Positions 1 to 7,106 of a stretch of 14,070 nucleotides of DNA are shown here, in pieces. The position numbers and the translations under genes were made by a program. The notes under the pieces are model-generated. The model was given only the letters and a program-made list of their open reading frames with translations, did not search any database and was not told where the DNA came from. Positions within the stretch are counted from its first letter, which is position 1; every line of letters begins with the position of its first letter. Source of the DNA: an uncultured Cocleimonas sp. (GTDB lineage Bacteria; Pseudomonadota; Gammaproteobacteria; Thiotrichales; Thiotrichaceae); NCBI GenBank assembly GCA_937974135.1, contig CALJIH010000244.1, positions 1 to 14,070 on the forward strand, read 5' to 3'.

Positions 1-68
1 AAAAGACACCCCCCTACTTTTAAGCACTTTTCATTCAAAAATGCTTAAAAGTAGGGGGGTGTCTTTTT
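1..68. repeat. Near-perfect palindromic element (copy 1 of the GACACCCCCC family)
   Basis: Bases 1-26 and 42-67 are exact reverse complements (26 bp), and after one mismatch the stem continues with 4 A-T pairs around a 5-nt loop. Each arm holds the core GACACCCCCCTACTTTT, found at four other places in this window. It lies 34 bp past the rpoS stop codon and ends in a T-run on both strands, so it could stop transcription or protect the 3' end of rpoS mRNA. The form (intergenic palindrome, several dispersed copies, a GTAG at the start of the G-rich arm) resembles REP sequences mobilised by RAYT transposases, but no such gene is visible here. The element may continue beyond base 1. Confidence 0.85.
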
Positions 69-101
69 ACTAAGATATTTTTAGCGATTAAGCTTCAGAC
101 A

Positions 102-1091
102 TTATCCATTGCCTAAAAGCATATCTCCTGAATAACCTTGATTTTCTAGAATTCTACGCAAGCGTCGTAAAGCTTCCATTTGAATTTGACGAACCCTTTC
201 ACGAGTTAAACCTAATTCTTCGCCAACTTGTGCTAACGTAGAATTATCATGTCCATGTAAGCCAAAGCGGCGTACGATAACTTCTTGCTGCTTAGATTCT
301 AACTGGTGTAACCAATCTTCAACGGAATTGTGCACTGCTTCATCATTGATACATTCTGATGGATCTTTTGCTGATTCTTCAGATACAAAATCCACTAAAG
401 GATTGTTACCTTCTTTACCGATATTGATATCTAAAGAACTGACTCTCTCTCCATAATGTAACAACTTTTGAAGTTTCTCAGCAGGTTTGCCTAACGCTTC
501 TGCAACCTCTGCAACAGTCGGCTCAACGCCTGTCTTTTGCATCAATTCTTGCATTTTACGATAGTACTGATTGATTTCTTTATTGATATGTATGGGTAGT
601 CTAATAGTCCGTGATTGATTCATTAATGCACGTTCTATGTTTTGTCGAATCCACCATGTTGCGTAAGTTGAGAACCTAAAACCACGTTCAGGATCAAATT
701 TTTCAACGGCATGAATTAAGCCCAAATTACCTTCTTCAATTAAGTCTGGAAGGGGTAAACCACGATTCATATAACGTCGTGAAATTTTAACCACCAAACG
801 AAGATTACATACAATCATCTTTTTACGACCATAGGCATCACCTTCGCGAGCTAATCGGCCGTATTTAATTTCTTCTTCTGGCTTTAATAAGGGTGAAAAC
901 TCAATCTCTTTGAGATAAAGCTGAATTGCATCTAATTCTTTTCTTGATACATTAGATTTTTTTCCTGCTGCTTTTGCATCTTCTAATGTTTGGTTAATCG
1001 GATTAACTTTAGCGTTATTGTTGTTTGGGTTTGCTTTTGAAGTGTTAGGGGTTTTTAAAGGAACATCAGGGGTCGAATGTTCAAATAGCAT
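102..1091 (-). CDS. rpoS: RNA polymerase sigma factor RpoS (sigma-38)
   Basis: Stationary-phase and general stress sigma factor; directs RNA polymerase core to stress and starvation promoters. The product has 329 residues, matching E. coli RpoS (330). Visible regions: a low-complexity N-terminus with an Asn run (about 20-30), region 1.2 (DAIQLYLKEIEFSPLL, about 54-69), region 2 (DLIEEGNLGLIHAVEKFDPE, FRFSTYATWWIRQ, 116-150), RTIRLPIHI and region 3, and region 4 with the -35 binding helix (GLTRERVRQIQMEALRRLR). The motif around Lys171 matches the segment of E. coli RpoS where RssB binds, so regulated proteolysis is possible. ATG at 1091 has a GGAG 8 nt upstream. nlpD is usually upstream on the same strand in gammaproteobacteria; here the neighbouring peptidase gene is divergent. 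A ~180-nt leader with inverted repeats suggests translational control. Confidence 0.96.
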   Translation of the reverse strand: MLFEHSTPDVPLKTPNTSKANPNNNNAKVNPINQTLEDAKAAGKKSNVSRKELDAIQLYLKEIEFSPLLKPEEEIKYGRLAREGDAYGRKKMIVCNLRLVVKISRRYMNRGLPLPDLIEEGNLGLIHAVEKFDPERGFRFSTYATWWIRQNIERALMNQSRTIRLPIHINKEINQYYRKMQELMQKTGVEPTVAEVAEALGKPAEKLQKLLHYGERVSSLDINIGKEGNNPLVDFVSEESAKDPSECINDEAVHNSVEDWLHQLESKQQEVIVRRFGLHGHDNSTLAQVGEELGLTRERVRQIQMEALRRLRRILENQGYSGDMLLGNG

Positions 1092-1115
1092 ACAATGGTC
1101 TCCGTTTCCATGGCG

Positions 1116-1232
1116 ATAAATAACAAAAGGAATAAGGGGATTTGTTATTTATACTGACTTAGTAATGCAACTAAGTCTGTTCAACATCTACTTTATCGAT
1201 AACGATCAAAAAAACAGTTAAATAGTTTTGAT
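1116..1232 (-). promoter_or_regulatory. Hairpin-rich rpoS 5' leader
   Basis: Four inverted repeats lie between rpoS and its likely promoter. 1116-1127/1141-1152 is a perfect 12-bp repeat with a 13-nt loop, ending only 24 bp before the ATG. 1156-1163/1170-1177 is a perfect 8-bp repeat (GACTTAGT/ACTAAGTC). 1195-1206 is ATCG-ATAA-CGAT. 1205-1211/1226-1232 is a 7-bp repeat. In enteric bacteria rpoS translation is controlled by a folded leader opened by small RNAs and Hfq; by analogy this leader may act similarly. The pairing is seen in the sequence; the regulation is inferred. Confidence 0.5.
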
Positions 1233-1279
1233 TTAGGGGGTCGATAAGATAGCACTTTTTATGGTTAGATTTTCTCAAC

Positions 1280-1308
1280 ATAATGTTAATAAAAACTAAC
1301 TTTGACAA
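1280..1308 (-). promoter_or_regulatory. Candidate rpoS promoter
   Basis: Read on the minus strand: TTGTCA (1303-1308), 17-bp spacer, CATTAT (1280-1285), both close to sigma-70 consensus. Transcription would begin near 1273 and give a leader of about 180 nt. The surrounding sequence is very AT-rich, so a chance match is possible. Confidence 0.4.
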
Positions 1309-1567
1309 ACTTTCTTGAACATAACATATAAAATAGCTTTGTATCTAGTTCTTTTAACAGAAATTAATATTTTTTTTAAAAATAGCAAAAAAATGTAATT
1401 TCTTTTGATTTTTAATAATTACGCAGATAATTTATTTTTATAATATGATGTAACACAAAATTACTTGTAGATATATCTATTAATTTAGAAACTAACTAAC
1501 TGGGCAGTTTGTCATATATATATACTGGAAAAATTCTGACAATTCTTTGGGGCTTAAAATTACATTC
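1309..1567. other. AT-rich divergent intergenic region upstream of the M23 peptidase
   Basis: The gap between rpoS and the peptidase gene is about 475 bp. This part is extremely AT-rich with A and T runs and holds no ORF worth calling. An AT repeat flanked by CAGT and ACTG lies at about 1506-1528. I could not settle on one promoter for the peptidase gene among the many TATA-like strings. High AT content suggests bent DNA or nucleoid-protein binding, but nothing specific can be supported. Confidence 0.5.
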
Positions 1568-2395
1568 ATGAATAAACTTAACTTTTGTTTTTTACTTATA
1601 CTATGCACTATCTTAAATCACAGTGCGCATGCATTTCCAGCAAATAGTTTGAGACCTGGAGGAGTTGCCGTGATAAATGTATTGCCATCAAATCAACCTA
1701 AACCCTATGTCACTTACAAATCGTCTCCTGTTGCTTTAGTTAAAGGTCAACAAAATTGGCTTGCCATTGTGGGCATCGCTTTAAGCGCAAAAACAGGTTC
1801 TCATCAAGTTTCAATAACAGAAGCTTCAGGTAGGCTTAGCACAAAAAAATTCAACGTTAAAAGTCATCAATATAAAACCCAACGCTTAACGATTAAAAAT
1901 AAAAACAAAGTTAATCCAAATAAAAAATCGACAAAACGTATTGAACGAGAATATCTATTAAAACAGAAACTAAAGAAAACCTTCTCACCTAATCAGGCAA
2001 AGTTAAATTTTATTAGGCCTGTCAGTGGTCGTGACAGTGGTCGTTATGGATTAAGGCGTATCCTAAACGGACAAAAACGAAATCCTCACAGTGGCATGGA
2101 CATTGCTGCACCTGAAGGAAAGAAAATTAAAGCCGCAGAGTCAGGTACAGTTATTTATGTTGGTGATCTGTTTTTCTCAGGGAGAGTGGTGTACATAGAC
2201 CATGGAAATGGACTCATTAGTCTCTATGCACATTTGAGTAAAATTCATGTAAAAGAAGGTCAACATGTTAAGCGAGGTGAGGTAATTGCCCGTGTTGGTA
2301 AAACGGGTAGAGTAACGGGTGCGCATCTGCATTGGACGGTCTACCTGAATGGAAATGCTGTAGACCCTGCACTTTTTATCGAAAATAATAAGTAA
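1568..2395 (+). CDS. Secreted M23-family metallopeptidase (LytM-type, NlpD/EnvC-like role)
   Basis: Zinc endopeptidase or amidase activator acting on peptidoglycan in the periplasm. The start is placed at ATG 1568, not the in-frame TTG at 1547, because a clean signal peptide then follows (MNKLNFCFLLILCTILNHSAHA). After it comes an Ig-like N-terminal domain typical of this gammaproteobacterial subgroup (PGGVAVINVL...WLAIVGIALS), a basic linker rich in Lys and Asn, and the C-terminal LytM domain. The zinc and catalytic residues are intact: HSGMD (His and Asp ligands), YAHL and HLHW, so it is probably an active enzyme rather than a degenerate activator. It has no lipobox and no LysM domain, so it is not NlpD itself. 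The gene stands alone and diverges from rpoS. No strong Shine-Dalgarno is seen; a GGGG lies about 16 nt upstream. Confidence 0.9.
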   Translation: MNKLNFCFLLILCTILNHSAHAFPANSLRPGGVAVINVLPSNQPKPYVTYKSSPVALVKGQQNWLAIVGIALSAKTGSHQVSITEASGRLSTKKFNVKSHQYKTQRLTIKNKNKVNPNKKSTKRIEREYLLKQKLKKTFSPNQAKLNFIRPVSGRDSGRYGLRRILNGQKRNPHSGMDIAAPEGKKIKAAESGTVIYVGDLFFSGRVVYIDHGNGLISLYAHLSKIHVKEGQHVKRGEVIARVGKTGRVTGAHLHWTVYLNGNAVDPALFIENNK

Positions 2396-2492
2396 TCACC
2401 ATTTATCTTAAAAATACAAAAAACGTAAGTAACTGATAATTATACAAATAAACCTATTGTCAGAAATAATTTGACAGTTTTATATTCCATTC

Positions 2493-2802
2493 AGGTTTGA
2501 TTCAGGCACATAATTGTATTCTATACCCTACTTCAGCAAGAAAGTTACTTTTCAAAGGGGTTTGTGTTGTAACTTTTGTTGAATGGGGAAATCCATTACT
2601 CCTAAAAATAATAAAGAAGTCAAATACACTCATGACTCAATTAAGGATTCTTCTGCCAACTGCTGAATATAGTCATTGTTCCATAAGACGGCCAAACTAT
2701 TGGGGAGCTGAATTATCGGGCTAACAGCAATGACGGTTATCAATTTTACGGGGGTATTGTTGATAGCCCATGATAAAAGCGAGCTTCGGCTCGCTTTTTT
2801 TT
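2493..2802 (+). ncRNA. Candidate structured small RNA or long structured 3' region
   Basis: A 440-bp gap between two converging genes holds several hairpins and ends in a strong terminator, with no convincing protein gene. Stems: AATGG/CCATT (2582-2586/2593-2597) with GGAAAT in the loop; AAGAAGTCA/TGAC..TTCTT (2614-2652) with a GGA in the bulge; CCAA/TTGG (2692-2703); and a 14-bp stem 2718-2731/2756-2769 with one mismatch and one G-U, extended by TATC/GATA. A possible promoter is TTGTCA (2457-2462), 18 bp, TATATT (2481-2486). GGA in a loop is what CsrA/RsmA-binding RNAs carry, but there are too few copies to call it one. It does not match 6S RNA, tmRNA or RNase P RNA as I know them. It may instead be the 3' untranslated region of the peptidase gene. 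Confidence 0.35.
2776..2802 (+). terminator. Intrinsic terminator, possibly bidirectional
   Basis: AGCGAGC (2778-2784), UUCG loop, GCTCGCT (2789-2795) and a run of eight T. On the minus strand the same stem is followed by four T, so it could also end the dsrN operon whose last gene stops at 2837. Confidence 0.9.
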
Positions 2803-2836
2803 ATTCTATTACAGTGCTTTTCCTTATTACTTTTAT

Positions 2837-3529
2837 TTATCGCTCTCTTTTGGGAGGCATTGTAATTGGAGTCTTCTTTACGCCATGTTCAACCGCCATT
2901 ACAGCGGCAGTAATTCTTGAACTAATATTTAGCTTTCGTAATATCGCTTTAACATGAAGCTTTACAGTACCATCTGATATGCCTAAGTTTCTAGCAATCA
3001 CTTTATTGCTTTGCCCTTCTGCCAGCAAGGTTAGAATTTCGAATTCTCGAGGAGTAAGTACCGCAAAAGGATCCTCCTTCTCTTCTTTTTCTGTATCATT
3101 TTCTAAACTATCGCCCTGTACTGCGCTAGCTAAAACTGGCGCAAGATCTGGAGCAACCACTGTTTTTCCTGCAACAATTTCTCTTAATGCTACAACCAAT
3201 TCATCGGGCTCCATATCTTTAAGTAAATAGCCTTGAGCACCATTACGTAAAGCACCCACTAAGTCACTTTCATCGCTACTTGTGGTTAACATAGCTACGG
3301 GTAAATCAGGCTTAGTCTCTTTCAATATTTTAAGAACACTTATGCCATCCATGTGTGGCATTCGCATATCTAGCAAGACAATATCTAAAGATTCACTAGC
3401 GGCAATCTTTACACCTTCAGAACCGTCTCCTACATCAGCTACAACTTGTATATTACGCCGCGTGAGTAAATCTCTAAGGCCCGCTCTAAATAATGTGTGA
3501 TCATCGATTAATAAGATTCGTTCATTCAT
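2837..3529 (-). CDS. NarL/FixJ-family response regulator
   Basis: Two-component DNA-binding response regulator. Residues 1-120 are a receiver domain with acidic residues D9/D10, phospho-acceptor D54 (LLDMRMPHMDG) and conserved K104 (YLLKD). An acidic linker (about 140-153) leads to a LuxR-type helix-turn-helix at about 158-215 (LTPREFEILTLLAEGQSNKV). The length of 230 residues is normal. It is the last gene of the dsrN operon, 41 bp after the kinase gene, its obvious partner. NarL is the closest well-known type, but the input may not be nitrate because the kinase lacks the nitrate sensor. No strong Shine-Dalgarno is seen before ATG 3529. Confidence 0.93.
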   Translation of the reverse strand: MNERILLIDDHTLFRAGLRDLLTRRNIQVVADVGDGSEGVKIAASESLDIVLLDMRMPHMDGISVLKILKETKPDLPVAMLTTSSDESDLVGALRNGAQGYLLKDMEPDELVVALREIVAGKTVVAPDLAPVLASAVQGDSLENDTEKEEKEDPFAVLTPREFEILTLLAEGQSNKVIARNLGISDGTVKLHVKAILRKLNISSRITAAVMAVEHGVKKTPITMPPKRER

Positions 3530-3570
3530 GTCATTTCACTTTAGTCATAATGTCAAAATAGATGCCGTAT

Positions 3571-5163
3571 TCAGTGGAGATTTTTCACATTAACCGCGTC
3601 ATCATGTATCGGCACCTCGAAACTCAGTTGAATCAATGTGCCTTCGCCATCATCATCTTCATATTGAATTTCACCATTGATACGTTCTGCTCTCTCACGC
3701 ATTACCGATAAACCAATATGATTTTCTGAAGTATTATTGGCTAATTTACTTTCATCAATACCAATACCATCATCTTCAACTAATATACTGCAATGCCCAT
3801 CTTCAGTGCTTATCATCAAAATACGAACATTATCTGCTTGAGAATGCTTTTTCACGTTTGCTAATGCTTCTTGAATAATACGGATAACCTCTACTTCGGT
3901 ATCTCGAGCAAGATTTTTTAGCTCCCAGTTGTGATAAAAGAAGACTTCTATATCGGTTTCTTGCTTAAACTTTTCACTTATTCGTTCTATTGAGCGGACA
4001 ACACCTTTGCCATCAATCGGTGCCCTGAAATGTGTAATCAAACTTCTCAATTCAGAATAAGCATTATCGATAATTTCTTCTAAACCGCCTAGTTCTTGCC
4101 AAAGACTACTTTCATCAAGCTGCTCGACTTTTTGCATAGAATCATCGAATAATCTTATTTTGATCCTTAAGGTTGCTAAGGTTTGCGCTAAAGAATCATG
4201 TAGTTCATGAGCCATTCTCGTGCGTTCTTCAATAATGGATAACGTTCTTGCATCCTGCTCTACACCTGCCTGCTCTATTGCCATCCCAAGATGCTGTCCA
4301 ATACTCACTAATAATTCATGTTCACCTTCAAGAAAATCTTGCTCTTTTCTGTGTACAAATAAATTATAGATACCCAGTGTTTTATCTCTGTACTGTAAGG
4401 GAATCGCGAGCATTTCTATATCTTCATCATCTTCAAAAAATGGCGTGTCGATGATCAAACCACACTTTTGAACATTTGCATTTATCATCACTCCAACATC
4501 ATCTAGTGCTACTCCGCATAAACAATCAGGTAATGGTAATAAATCTTCTTTTTCTATAATTTCTTCACTTAGACCAATGCTGGCTACCAAGCGCAATTGA
4601 TTTTCTTTATCTAACAACCTAACTGTCGCTGCTTTTGCATTAACTACTGAGGTTAAAGTATCTAGAAATCTTCGTAATAAGTCTTCTAAGCTATTGGATT
4701 TATTGATTGTTCTTGATACATCATAAAGAACTCCAAGGTAATATTTTTTCTGTTCGATGCGCTCTGCTTGACGAGCAAATCGTTGTTGTTCGAACACTGA
4801 CAAGGACTCATAATCATCAGAAATTTTATTAATTTGTGAGCGAATTTCAACAGACGGTGAGCCGCTTCCAACGGTCATTCTTGAACTTAAATCGCCCTTT
4901 AACAAGTGCTTTGCCCACTGATTTATATCATCACTGAATGAGGTAAAATGTCTCCAAGAGAGAAACAGCATTAACAATAACCCAACACCAGACACCAACC
5001 CTAAAACAGTAACTATAAGCGCTAGTTTCTCTGAGTAATCACCAGTATTTAACAACCATACTGTGGTTAAACCTGTCATTACAAATACAATCAAAAGTAA
5101 AACAAATAATAGTTTACTTATCGATGAAGGTTTAAATATTTTGGAATGCTCATCCTGCTGCAT
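3571..5163 (-). CDS. NarX-like histidine kinase with GAF domain, lacking the periplasmic sensor
   Basis: Membrane-bound sensor kinase of the HisKA_3 group; phosphorylates the NarL-like regulator encoded next. Order: two TM helices (about 18-38 and 47-69) separated by fewer than ten residues, a HAMP-like segment (about 70-125), coiled coil, GAF domain (about 150-300), dimerisation/phosphoacceptor helix with H322 (MAHELHDSLAQT), and a C-terminal ATPase domain with N-box (IIQEALANVKKH) and G-boxes (DDGIGI, HIGLSVMRERAERING). E. coli NarX has a ~110-residue periplasmic nitrate-binding domain between its TM helices; it is absent here. The GAF domain carries a CxC-x17-C set (C214, C216, C234), which might bind a metal, heme or Fe-S centre or act as a thiol switch (inference). 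It begins 8 bp after dsrR, so it is cotranscribed with dsrNR. No clear Shine-Dalgarno. Confidence 0.9.
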   Translation of the reverse strand: MQQDEHSKIFKPSSISKLLFVLLLIVFVMTGLTTVWLLNTGDYSEKLALIVTVLGLVSGVGLLLMLFLSWRHFTSFSDDINQWAKHLLKGDLSSRMTVGSGSPSVEIRSQINKISDDYESLSVFEQQRFARQAERIEQKKYYLGVLYDVSRTINKSNSLEDLLRRFLDTLTSVVNAKAATVRLLDKENQLRLVASIGLSEEIIEKEDLLPLPDCLCGVALDDVGVMINANVQKCGLIIDTPFFEDDEDIEMLAIPLQYRDKTLGIYNLFVHRKEQDFLEGEHELLVSIGQHLGMAIEQAGVEQDARTLSIIEERTRMAHELHDSLAQTLATLRIKIRLFDDSMQKVEQLDESSLWQELGGLEEIIDNAYSELRSLITHFRAPIDGKGVVRSIERISEKFKQETDIEVFFYHNWELKNLARDTEVEVIRIIQEALANVKKHSQADNVRILMISTEDGHCSILVEDDGIGIDESKLANNTSENHIGLSVMRERAERINGEIQYEDDDGEGTLIQLSFEVPIHDDAVNVKNLH

Positions 5164-5171
5164 AAATCTAA

Positions 5172-5483
5172 TTATTCAGCTGGTGGCTTATAGTGTGGAT
5201 CGTTTGGGTTTAAAAATACGATCTGATTTTCACCTTCAATTTCTACAAAATCCATTTGCATTCCGCCTATCAAAGGTAGAGTGGCGGAGTCGACAACAAA
5301 GGTGACTTGTTTTTCATCAAAAGTCTTATCACCTTCATTAACATTAGAATCGAAACCCATATTGTAATGAAACGAACCATTTTCTTTGACACTAATAGCA
5401 ATTCTTAATGGAACTTCAGCTTCGCCCATTTGTTCGAGAGAAATTTTGACTTGTTTTGCTGCGGCATCTGATAATTTGATCAT
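5172..5483 (-). CDS. dsrR: DsrR-like, cysteine-free A-type (IscA/HesB-fold) protein
   Basis: 103 residues with the HesB/IscA domain (MIKLSDAAAKQVKISLEQ, MGFDSNV, GGMQMDFVEIEG). True A-type iron-sulfur carriers use three cysteines (one mid-protein and a C-terminal CxC). This protein has none at all; the C-terminal position reads FLNPNDPHYKPP. That is the hallmark of DsrR of Allochromatium vinosum, an IscA-fold protein without the cysteines that is needed for full function of the Dsr sulfur-oxidation system. The gene overlaps the end of the DsrN-like gene by ATGA (5480-5483), the same N-R order as in known dsr operons, which supports translational coupling and the identification. Its molecular role is not settled in the family; it cannot carry an Fe-S cluster by the usual ligands. 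No other dsr genes are in the window. Confidence 0.8.
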   Translation of the reverse strand: MIKLSDAAAKQVKISLEQMGEAEVPLRIAISVKENGSFHYNMGFDSNVNEGDKTFDEKQVTFVVDSATLPLIGGMQMDFVEIEGENQIVFLNPNDPHYKPPAE

Positions 5484-6952
5484 AGCTCTAATTCACTAGA
5501 TTGAATTGATTGATTAATCAACTTCACCCTAGTATTTACTTTTGACTGGACAAATTCAACAAATCTGTTTGCCCAAGGATAGTTTTCAGTATGACGCATA
5601 TGCGAATAGTTAGCGATTAGGTTTTTGTAAACCCATCCATCATTTTCTCCCGTAATCCCATTTCCTCTTATGACTTTATAAGCGAATTTTCCTTTTTTCT
5701 TTAACCCTTGTAATGCAGAGTAATGAAATTCGTGTGCATGAATTATTTGTGTTTGCTGAGATTCATTCGTGCGCAGTTCATTCCAGGGCATATCACTGGT
5801 TTCTTCAAGCTGAACATAACCCCTTCCTTGTGGCCTGCTATGCATGATTGCATTTGCAGGGATAATACCTACCATCTCAGTCGATTGATTTTTCCAATGA
5901 ATAGATTCGCTGAGGTACATTAAACCGCCACATTCTGCATAGGTAGGAAGCCCAGATTCTATAGCCGCATATACACTGTCTCGCATTGAAACATTATCTT
6001 CTAACGCTTGCATTTGAGTTTCGGGAAACCCTCCTCCTATAAACAAACCATCAAGATTTTTTGGTAAAGCCTCATCTTCAATGGTGTTGATTGAGACTAA
6101 CTCTGCTCCAGCATCAATTAAGGCTTGTTTATCATCGGCATAATAAAAACCAAATGCGGCATCTTCGCAGATACCAATTCTTACTTTTGCTTTATCTGTA
6201 GTTTTTGCATTAGCCTTAATATTGGGCAACCATTGTTTATTATTTATAGCCAAATCCGTTGCGGAGTTTGCGCAATCCATAACTTTTGATAAATCAACAG
6301 AACCTGTTACAAACTGAGATATTTCACTAATTCTTTGGTTTGCATCACGTGTTTCATTACTCGGCATTAAACCGAGATGACGTTCAGCTAAATCCATAGA
6401 CTTACTTTTACGTAACATTCCAAGAACTGGGATATCCGTATATTCCTCAGTGACTGCGCGTAATTTTTGCTCGTGTCTTGAACCACCACAGAAGTTATAA
6501 ATAACGCCGACAATTTGAACTTCAGTATCAAAACATTGATAGCCTAATAAAAGTGGTGCCACACCGCGTGTGACTCCGCGAGAATCAATGATTAGAATAA
6601 CTGGAGATTTAGTTAACTTTGCCATGGCAGCATTGCTATCGCTGCCATCTAATGCCACACCATCGTGCAAACCTTTATTGCCTTCGATGATACAAATATC
6701 GGCATCTTTACCATAACGATCCAAAGTACCCATTATTTCTGCAGAAGACTGAGTATTGAAGTCTAGGTTATAACACTGACGTTGAGAGCGAATGCTACTG
6801 GCATTAGCAAGCCATAGCGGGTCGATATAATCAGGGCCCTTTTTAAATGCTTGTACTTTCTTACCCTGTTGAGACAGGGCTGCGCATAGACCAATTGATA
6901 AGGTAGTCTTACCTGAAGATTTATGCCCTGCTGATATATAGATTCGACCCAT
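5480..6952 (-). CDS. dsrN: DsrN-like siroheme amidase (CbiA/CobB-type glutamine-dependent synthetase)
   Basis: ATP- and glutamine-dependent amidotransferase. The CbiA/CobB family amidates a and c carboxylates of cobyrinate; the DsrN branch is thought to make siroheme amide, the cofactor of reverse-acting sulfite reductase DsrAB. N-terminal P-loop synthetase domain: SAGHKSSGKTT (7-17), FKKGPDYIDPLW (36-47), EGNKGLHDG (90-98), SRGVTRG (124-130), ERHLGLMPSNE (190-200). C-terminal class I glutaminase domain: IGGGFPET, nucleophile C341 in AECGGLMYL, and HAHEFHYS (405-412). At 490 residues it is slightly longer than usual. B12 biosynthesis is the alternative, but no cobalamin gene is nearby and the overlapping cysteine-free dsrR favours the Dsr role. 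ATG 6952 has no Shine-Dalgarno; TAGACT lies 6 nt upstream (possible leaderless transcript). Confidence 0.82.
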   Translation of the reverse strand: MGRIYISAGHKSSGKTTLSIGLCAALSQQGKKVQAFKKGPDYIDPLWLANASSIRSQRQCYNLDFNTQSSAEIMGTLDRYGKDADICIIEGNKGLHDGVALDGSDSNAAMAKLTKSPVILIIDSRGVTRGVAPLLLGYQCFDTEVQIVGVIYNFCGGSRHEQKLRAVTEEYTDIPVLGMLRKSKSMDLAERHLGLMPSNETRDANQRISEISQFVTGSVDLSKVMDCANSATDLAINNKQWLPNIKANAKTTDKAKVRIGICEDAAFGFYYADDKQALIDAGAELVSINTIEDEALPKNLDGLFIGGGFPETQMQALEDNVSMRDSVYAAIESGLPTYAECGGLMYLSESIHWKNQSTEMVGIIPANAIMHSRPQGRGYVQLEETSDMPWNELRTNESQQTQIIHAHEFHYSALQGLKKKGKFAYKVIRGNGITGENDGWVYKNLIANYSHMRHTENYPWANRFVEFVQSKVNTRVKLINQSIQSSELEL

Positions 6953-6964
6953 AAATGCAGTCTA
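6953..6964 (-). promoter_or_regulatory. Possible -10 element of a leaderless dsrN transcript
   Basis: On the minus strand TAGACT is followed by six bases and then the dsrN ATG, so a transcript would start at the initiation codon. There is no Shine-Dalgarno, which fits, but I see no good -35 element. The same layout occurs before the CbbR-type gene and the lipoprotein gene. Confidence 0.3.
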
Positions 6965-7055
6965 CACTATCCACAAACGCTTATTTATTATCCCTAAAGA
7001 GCTATCAGCCCCCTCTTTTTGGATAGAACTAATCAATAGACACTACTAATTTTAA

Positions 7056-7077
7056 AAAAGACACCCCCCTACTTTTA
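7056..7077 (-). repeat. Single arm of the GACACCCCCC repeat (copy 2)
   Basis: Holds the complete 22-nt left arm seen in copy 1, including the flanking A and T runs, but no reverse-complement partner follows. It lies 29 bp past the stop of the HopJ-domain gene and so in front of dsrN. On the minus strand it is a GTAG with a run of six G ending in T residues. Confidence 0.75.
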
Positions 7078-7106
7078 GTGTGTTTCTAAAGAATATCTAT
7101 ATTCAC

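Noticed and set aside
1..68. CRISPR repeat or spacer array
   Set aside because: Copies are dispersed by kilobases and palindromic, with no regular spacers and no cas genes.
2580..2720. Resemblance of GAATGGGGAAATCCA and GGGGAGCTGAA to the 5' part of 23S rRNA
   Set aside because: Only short matches; the sequence between and around them does not follow 23S rRNA.
2497..2724. Open frame of 75 codons on the plus strand in the gap after the M23 peptidase
   Set aside because: TTG start without a ribosome binding site, no recognisable motif, and it lies within the hairpin-rich segment; the RNA interpretation fits better.
2493..2802. 6S RNA, tmRNA, RNase P RNA or CsrB/RsmZ as identity of the candidate RNA
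   Set aside because: None of their conserved sequence blocks is present, and the number of GGA motifs is too small for a CsrB/RsmZ type.
2730..2957. Open frame of 75 codons running across the terminator into the response regulator gene
   Set aside because: It crosses a strong terminator and is antisense to the 3' end of a clear gene.
3571..5163. Nitrate sensor NarX proper
   Set aside because: The periplasmic nitrate-binding domain is absent; only the cytoplasmic architecture is shared.
5480..6952. Cobyrinate a,c-diamide synthase of B12 biosynthesis
   Set aside because: Same family and not fully excluded, but the overlapping cysteine-free dsrR and lack of cobalamin genes favour DsrN.
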